Shown piece after piece: positions 56,901 to 64,000 of a stretch of DNA of 64,000 bases. The position numbers and the translations under genes were made by a program. Position 1 is the stretch's first letter. Every line of letters begins with the position of its first letter. Below the pieces are notes generated by a model. It did not search any database and had not been told where the DNA came from. It saw only the letters and a list, made by a program, of their open reading frames with translations. Where the stretch lies: assembly GCA_905178155.1 (NCBI GenBank), contig CAJINV010000003.1, positions 1,191,560-1,255,559 of the forward strand, in the 5' to 3' direction. This stretch comes from Amoebophrya sp. A120 (Eukaryota > Sar > Dinophyceae > Syndiniales > Amoebophryaceae).

Positions 56901-59900
56901 CGAAGACTGAGGTCTTCCCGCCGAACCGCGTGAACGAGCGGCAGGACAGGCTGCTTCCCATCTGGACAAACTGGATCACGGACACACCTAAAACGGACCC
57001 GACCTTCGAGGCCCCGAGCACGCTCAGCGAAGAACCGACACGCACGACGCTGCGAACGGAAAGCGAAGATCCCAAGTTGAAGAAGTCCAAAACCGAGACC
57101 TTGCTGCCCGCGCGGGCGTAGGAGCGCACGGACAAACTGCTTCCGAGGCCGGCGAAGTTGAGGATGGACATCTCGGACCCAAGACGAGACGCGCTGCGGA
57201 GGGATAAAGCGCTACCGAGCGCGACCGACTGAATCACGGACATGGTCATGGTGGAGCCGCACGCAAAGAGTCCGAACAGGGACACGCTGGACCCCAGGCG
57301 AGCCACTGCGCGAAGACTTAAGCTTGACCCGGTGTTCGTGAAGTCCAGAAGCGACAACGCCGATCCCATCTTGACGGAAGCGCGCACCGAAAGAGAGCTG
57401 CCCAGGTGGAGGAAGCTCAGGACGCTTGTGCGTCCGCCCATGCGGAGGTCTTTGCCAAACACGCTCATCGACGATCCGAGGCGGATGTAGTTGCGGAGAC
57501 TGAGCGACGACCCGAGCACCACCGCGTCCAAAACGGACAACTGGCTGCCGAAGCTGCCGCAACTGCGCATGGACAGCGAACTTCCCAAGTGCAGCCACTT
57601 CAGCACGGACACGGACTCCGAAATCTTGCAGGCGCCCTGCAGGCTCAAGCCGCTGCCAACTCTGGCGAACTGGCGGACGGACATGCTGCTTCCCATGTTC
57701 AGGAAGTCCAGGATCGAAACCCGACTGCCGACTTCCGCGAACGCGCGGACACTCAGGGACGAGCCGAGCGTGGCGAAGCCGAGCAGACTGGCGGCGTACA
57801 CGGACCCCGTGCGCAACAGGCCGTGGATGCTCATGCCGCTTCCACAACGGGCGCAGGCACGGACGCTCATCCCACTTCCGATCTGCGCGAAGTTGAGAAT
57901 CGAGATCTTGCTGCCGAGACGGACAAACTGCCGGACGGACACCGAGCTGCCGATCTCGCACTGGTCGATGACGGAGAGGTTCAAGCAGCTGCCCACCTTC
58001 GTCAAGCCGAGCACCGAGCAAGCGGACCCGACGCGCACGAAGTTTCGCAGGGAAATCGAGCTGCCTAAAGTCACCATGTCCGACAAGCTCATCCTGCTTC
58101 CCAACCGCACGTGGCTGCGCACCGAGAAGCTGGACCCGAGGTTCACGCTGTCAAGCGCAGAGAGCTCCTTACCAATCCGAGCGTAGCTGCCCGCAACTGA
58201 AAGGGAAGATCCGCAACGGGCAACCCCCCGGAGCGACAGCGAGGACCCGAGGTGCACGAACGCTAGCACCGAGGTGGCGGACCCGACCCGCGTTGCGGAA
58301 CGCAACGATAAAGTCGAACCCAGACTGAGGTAGTCCATAATCGACAGTGCACCCGCCATACTGTTCAACAAGGCGCCCGCGATGCTGCACGTGGAGCCGA
58401 TTCGCGTGGCCGCCCGAAGAGATAACGAGCTGCCCATGTTCAGGAAATCGAAGATGGACATCCGACTGCCGACGCGCGCGTACGAGCGGACGGAGATGGT
58501 CGAGCCCAAGTGCAGGTAGTCCACCATGGAGACCGCGAACGCGGAACCAATCTTGGCGATGCCGTGCACGGAGACGCCGGAGCCGCACCGCATGTAGGAG
58601 CGGATCGACAAGGCGGACCCGATGGTCATGAAGTCCAGCACGGACTGGCGCTCGCCGATGCGCGTGAAACTTCTGACAGACACCGCGCTACCGAAGACCG
58701 CGAAGTTTGTCACGGAGAGTCGCCCGCCCAGCGCACCGCTCATGCGCACCGAGATCGAGGATCCGAGGTTCAAGAAATCGAACACCGACATCGCAGACCC
58801 GAAGTTGGCGAAGGACCGGACGCTCAGCGAGCTGCCCAGCATCAGGTACTCCAGCACGGAGCAGCGGCCGCCCACCCGGGCCTGCCCGAAGGCAGACATC
58901 GCCGAGCCCGCACGAATCCAGTTGCGCACAGAGAGGCCCGAGGCGAGCGTCGTGAAGTCCAGCACCGAGATCGACTTGGAAAACCGCGTGAACCCGCGGA
59001 GGGAAACTGTGCTACCGCAGTGAATCTGCCCGAGAACACTCGCGTCCGCGCCGACACGCATTTTGTTGAACAGCGACATGCCGCTGCCCAGCCGGACGCA
59101 GGCGCGTGTGGACAGCGAGCTGCCGAGATTCAAGAAGTCCAACACGCTCGCAGACTCGCCCATGCGCGTGAAGGAACGCACACTCATGGTGCTCGCCGCG
59201 AGCGTGGCGCCGATGATCGACAGCCGGTACACGGAGCCGACCGCCGTACGGCCGTGCACGCTGAGACCGGACCCGACTCTTGCGAATTGCCGGATCGACA
59301 CACTGGACGCGACGTTCACGAAGTCCAGCACCGATAATCTTTCGCCAAATCTCGTAGTGGAGCGCACGGAGAGCGAGCTTCCGCAAGACACGGCATCCAG
59401 GACGGAGACCATGCTACTAATCCTGGCCGAGCACGCGACGCTCATCGCGCTACCGATGCGGACGAAGTTCCGGACCGACACGGCGGACCCGAAGGTGGCA
59501 AAGTCCAGCGAGGACATCGCGCTGCCGCAACGAGCGAAGGAACGCAAGGAAACGGCGCTACCGAGAGTGACTAAATCCAGGATGCTCAAGCTCTTTCCGA
59601 ACTTGGCGAACGAACGCAGCGAGAAGCTGCTGCCGAGGTGCATCTGGCCGATCACCGACATGCGGTTCACGGAACCGAGGTAGGTCTTACCCATCACGGA
59701 GAGCGAGCTACCTAACCGTGCCTGGTTGCGGATGGAGATGGAACTGCCGCACTGCAGGTAGTCAAAGACGGACATCTGCGTTCCGAACCTGGCGCGCGGG
59801 TAGATGCTGAGACCCGCACTGGTACCGAACATGTCCACGTCGCCGTGCACCGACAGGTAGCTTCCGAGCCGGGCCATGCTGCGCAGACTGATGCTGGAGC

Positions 59901-62900
59901 CGAGGTTCAAGAAATCGAGCACGGAAAGGGAAGACCCTAGCCGGCCCAGACCGCGAACCGATAGTGAACTGCCAAGCAGCATGAAGTCCATCACGGAGGC
60001 GCTCATGCCCACTCGTAAGCCGGCGGTCAGCGACAGGGAGGACCCGAGTCGCCCGTATGCTCTCAGCGACAGCGCGGACCCCATGTTGGTGTAGTCCAAC
60101 ACGGACACCGCGGACCCGACGCGAGCGAAGGACCGCATGGATAAAGCGGATCCTAAATGTACTTGGCTCATCACGGAGAACAAGCCGGTAAGTCTTGCGT
60201 GCGCTCCCTGGACGGAGAACGACGAGCCGAACCGAATAAACGCGCGGACCGACACCGCCGAGCCAAGGGAGGCCATGTCGAGGACGCTGCAAGAAGAGCC
60301 GAGGTTCGAGTACGAGCGCAAGCTGACCGAGCTTCCGCAGTGCGCAAAGTCGATCACGGAAATCGCAAGCGCGCTGCCGACCTTGAACAGGCCGTGCACG
60401 CTCAACCCGCTTCCGATACGCGCGTACGTGCGAAGGGAGAGCGCGCTGCCCAGGTTCAGGAAGTCCACCACGGACATCGAGCTGCCGCAGCGAGACATTC
60501 CGCGCACGGAAAGCGCCGAACCGAAGGAAACTTGACTCAAAACCGACAGGCTGGCCGCAATCCGCGCGCTGCCGAAGGAGGACACGGCGGACCCGATGCG
60601 AGCGACTGAACGGAGAGAGCACGTGGAGCCCAGGTGCACGTAGCTGAGGATGGAGACCATGGACCCGATCCGCGCGCACTGCCGGAGCGAGCACGAGCTT
60701 CCCAGCATTGCCGTACCGATCACCGAGAGCTTCAGACAGCTGCCGAGCGCGAACTTGCCGTGCACGCTGAAGGCGCTGCCGAAGCGAGCGCACTGGCGAA
60801 TTGAGAGACTGGAGCCAAACATGGCGAAGTCCAGCACGGACGCCATGGAGCCGCAGGTGGCGCGGGCGCGGAGGCTCATTCCGGAGCCGAAGGACGCGAA
60901 GTCCAGGACCGAAAGGTTGGACCCGCAGCGACCCGTGCTGCGCACGGACAACGCTCCGCCGATGTTGGAGAACTCGAGCACGCTCATCTGGCTACCCATG
61001 CGCACGTGAGCGCGCACAGACAGCGAGCTGGCCAGGTGCGTTTGGTCGAGCAGCGAGAAGCGGCAACCGGACAACGCCATGACGGAAATCGCCGAGCCAA
61101 ACCGCGTGTACTGCCGGACGGACAGCGCCGAACCCATGCTGACGAAGCCGAGAATGGACAGGGCGGAGCCGCACCGACCAGACGCGCGCAGCGAACAGCT
61201 GGACCCCAAGGAGAAGTAGTCCGCGACGGAGACGCTGCATCCGATACGCGCGAAGCCGCCACCGAAGGCGCTCAACGAGCTGCCCAGTCTTGCCGCCCCA
61301 CGCAAGGAGAGAGCGGAGCCCATGGTCACGTAGTCCAAAACCGACATCGAGCCGCCGAACCGCGCGAAGCTGCGCAAACTCAAGGTGCTCCCGATGGACA
61401 TGGCGTCCAATACAGAGATGCTGTGCGTGCTTCCGAGGAACGCCAAACCGGCCACACTGCACCCAGAGCCGACACGGGCGTAGTTGCGGAGAGAAAGCGC
61501 GGAACCCAGGTTGATAGCATCCAGCACGGAGAACTTCGAGCCGAACCGAACAAACCCTCGAACCGACAGGCTGCTTCCGAGCGACACCTGTTGCAGAATC
61601 GAGAGCGGACTCTGCAGCACCGCCATCGCACCGGCAAGAGATAAACTGCTGCCCATGCGCGCGAACGCCCGCATCGAGAACGACGAACCGTAGCTGACGT
61701 AGTCAAGCACACTCAACGCGCCGGACAGTTTTCCGTATTGCCGCATGGAGATGGAGGATCCGAGAGATAAGTGGTCGAACACGGAGAGACGCTGTCCGAG
61801 TCTGGCGTAGTTGGCCACGGTTAGGTACTGCGACACGGTCACGTCGTGCAAGTTCGCCTTGGACCCGACGCTGATCGTGGAGCCCATACGGACGAACCCA
61901 CGCACGGACAACGCGGAGCCGAGGGACAAAACGTCGAACACGGAGGTCGTGGACCCGAACCGGGACATGCCGCGAATCGACAACGCGGAGCCCATGGCTG
62001 CCATGCCCACGACGGACATGAACTGCACCGAGCCCAACATCACACTTCCCGTAACGGACAGAGCCGATCCAATGCGCGTGAAGCTGCGCACGGAGATGCT
62101 GGAGCCGAGCGAGGCAAAGTTCAACGCCGACATGCACGAACCGAGGCGTAGACTCGAGAACGCGGAGAGCCCGGAACCCAGGCGGGAGACAGCGCGCACG
62201 GACAAAGTGCTCCCGGCATTCAAAAAGTCGAACATCGAGCACTGCGAACCGAATCTGGAAAGCGTGCGGATCGACAATCCCGATCCGACCTGACCCGCGT
62301 CGAGGAGAGAAATGCTGCAACCGCACCGCGAGTGTCCGAAGAAGCTCATCGAGCTGCCGACCCGGCAGTACGCACGGATAGAGAGCGAGCTCCCGAGCGC
62401 CACGTGGGCTAGGACAGACAGCGAACTGCCGAACCGACCGCACGAGAAGGTCGACAACGAGCTTCCCATCCGCATGAACCCGCGAAGACTCAAGGCGCTG
62501 CTCAGGTTGAAGAACTCTTTCAGTGAGAACTCGTCGCCAAACCGGATCTGGCCCTTGACGGACAACGCGGATCCCAGTCGAGCGAGCCCGCGGACCGAGA
62601 TGGCTGAACCCAAGACCATGAAGTCCATCATCGACAGCCCGCCCAAGCCGGAGCGCACCCGCGACTTGATGGAGAAGGAGCTGCCGATGCGCGCGTAGCT
62701 GCGCAGCGACATTGAGCTTCCGACCGTCACCGCCGCGAGGGCGGACATCTGGTTCGACAGCCGGCACCATCCGAAGAAGGAGACGGTCGAGCCAAATCGG
62801 GCGAAGGAACGCAGCGACAAACTGGAACCGATCGCCGTGGCCTCCAGCGCAGACAGCGAGCCGCCGAGTTGCGAGTTGGAGAACAGGGACAGTCCGGATC

Positions 62901-64000
62901 CGAGACGTGTGTACGCACGCAGCGACATGGAGCTGCCAAACTGTGCGCAGTTCAGAATGGACAAAGCGCCGCCTCCGTCCATGTGGGAGAACACGGAGAG
63001 GCAGCTGCCCATACGGGCATACCCTCGGAGAGAGAGGGAGCTGGCCATGCTAGCCAAGCCCAATGCGCTCAAACTGCTTCCCATCCTGACGCGGCCAAAC
63101 AGCGACATCGAGGAGCCGAACGACGCGATGGCGCGACAAGAGAAGGTGGAACCCAGTTGGAAGAAGTCCAGGACGCTCATTTCCGCTCCTGCACGCAGGC
63201 GCTGCGCGATCGAGCAGGCACTGCCGGCACGCAGGAAGGTGCGCAGCGAGATGCCGGATCCGAGGCTGATAGAGTCCAAAACGGACATTTCCGTTCCGAA
63301 CCGCGAGAATGCGCGAATAGATAACGCGGAACTCATGCCGACGAAGCTGAGCAGGGACAGCGAGCCGCCCGCACGCACGCTGCTCAGGCAGGAGACGGAG
63401 GACCCAACGCGCAAGAAGTTCCGGATGCTGTAACTGCTGCCGACCTGCGCGGTGTGCAACAAACTGCAACCGGACCCGCACCGCATGGCACCGTACATCG
63501 AGATGCTGGAGCCGATGCGGATGAACTGCCTCAGCGAGACACTGGACGCCATGGTGCAGAAGTCCAGTACACTGCAGCGAGAACCCATGCGAGACAACGC
63601 CCGGATGCTGAGCGACGACCCGACGTCCAGTTCCCCAAACACGCTGGCTTGCGTGCCGAGGCGCGCCGACGCATCGGGGCCCAAGGAGATCGAGCTGCCT
63701 AACCGCGCGAAGCTGCGGATGGACAAGCTGGAGCCCATGAATCCGAAGGACAGCACGGAGATCTCCGCACCTAGCCGCGAGTAGGCACGCAGCGAGCAGG
63801 AGCTCGCGAGCGCGCAGTAGTCCATGACACTGCAGGAAATGCCGACTTTGGCGTCGCCCAGGATGCTGAAAGAGCTGCTGACGCGCAGGTACGACCGCAA
63901 GGATAGCGAGGATCCGACGTTCAGGTAATCCAGCACGGACAGTTGGCTGCCGAACCGGGCGGTGGTGCGCAGCGAGCAGGAGGAACCGAGGTTCAAGTAA
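38961..64000 (-). CDS. Giant 12-residue-repeat protein with S74 chaperone end (5' partial, at least 7682 aa)
   Basis: Exons on the minus strand: 43755->64000 (open at the edge), 43425-43582, 43146-43266, 42890-42999, 42473-42755, 42092-42307, 41722-41942, 41110-41552, 40889-40979, 40488-40734, 40156-40330, 39883-40032, 39318-39736, 38961-39130; all introns are GT-AG and all phases join. Nearly the whole product is a 12-residue repeat, S-[VLI]-x-x-[FYA]-x-x-[LVIF]-G-S-x-[LMV], alternating an SVLDF and an SxRxxAR version to give 24-residue units. The end (from TSDVRLKKNIRPL) is a peptidase S74 domain: Ser-Asp-x-Arg-x-Lys cleavage motif, LNPVSFQLK, GFIAQELEQLYP, YKAVNYQDIIAIV, then a helical coiled-coil tail. 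In phage tailspikes this domain trimerises the fibre and cuts itself off. A trimeric beta-helical surface or extruded fibre is inferred. If the last donor is skipped, translation stops at 39286. Confidence 0.85.
39883..40032 (-). other. Predicted S74 self-cleavage site exon
   Basis: This exon of the giant gene carries SSIPATSDVRLKKNIRPL. In S74 (endosialidase-type) chaperones the chain is cut just before the Ser of S-D-x-R-x-K, with Ser and Lys as catalytic residues. Here the Ser codon is at 39960-39962 and the Lys is five residues on. Both are present, so release of the last 200 or so residues is expected. Confidence 0.7.
43755..64000 (-). repeat. Uninterrupted exon of about 560 coding 36-nt repeats
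   Basis: One exon of more than 20 kb without a stop or visible intron encodes roughly 560 copies of the 12-residue unit. Roughly every 72-74 residues a longer unit appears with two extra residues after Gly-Ser, of the form SVHGxxxxGSVxxxS (for example SVHGRTAVGSVYRLS, SVHGLVNTGSVLRSS, SVHGFSAFGSLQRLS). This gives a super-period of about six units. DNA identity between units is low, so the array is old and held at protein level. Confidence 0.85.

Noticed and set aside
44411-62770. Numerous 100-350-codon frames on both strands inside the giant exon.
   Set aside because: They are shadows of the repeat gene in other frames, produced by its GC-rich 36-nt periodicity. None has its own domain.

Overview
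This is nuclear DNA of a eukaryote, most likely an alveolate of the dinoflagellate lineage and possibly a compact-genome syndinian such as Amoebophrya; the organism is inferred, not proven. The reasons are: spliceosomal introns; every supportable gene lying on the minus strand (one unidirectional block from about 63 kb down to 12.5 kb); a degenerate AAACCCT (TTTAGGG-type) stretch; and intron-like insertions with terminal inverted repeats, short direct repeats and no GT-AG, like the introner elements described in Amoebophrya. I saw no prokaryotic gene organisation, rRNA, tRNA or CRISPR.

Layout. 1-11.5 kb is a GC-rich satellite: about 19 copies of an 81-bp unit, then a 44/65-bp unit in higher-order arrays (1851-bp tandem duplication; blocks recurring at +1115 and +2412 bp), then a degenerate edge. 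Long reading frames here are by-products of stop-poor repeats. 12.5-15.4 kb holds an unknown protein (327 aa, 4 exons) directly downstream of a dual-specificity phosphatase (438 aa, 3 exons). 15.4-18.9 kb is a gene-less stretch with a diverged tandem duplication of about 1.2 kb and the telomere-like remnant. 18.9-19.3 kb is a 135-aa unknown protein. 19.97-23.75 kb is a secreted or membrane-anchored FkbM-type methyltransferase (991 aa) whose frame is restored only by removing three 249-281 nt non-canonical insertions. Then follow a 271-aa membrane protein, a PPR protein with a C-terminal cytidine-deaminase-like domain, an acidic Asp/Ser/Gly-rich protein, a ChaN-like plus arsenite-methyltransferase-like fusion, and a TRIM-like protein (B-box-like zinc site, coiled coil, SPRY).

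39-64 kb is one giant gene, open at its 5' end at the window edge. It encodes at least 7682 residues made almost wholly of 12-residue repeats (paired into 24-residue units) and ends in a peptidase S74 intramolecular chaperone domain like that of phage tailspikes, with the Ser-Asp-x-Arg-x-Lys cleavage motif intact. One exon exceeds 20 kb; the last 4.8 kb is cut into 13 small exons whose introns mostly fall at two fixed positions of the repeat. This gene and the introner-like insertions are the most unusual content.

The genes share strand and spacing but no evident pathway. Exon boundaries come from reading splice sites by eye and checking that phases join; no transcript data were available.
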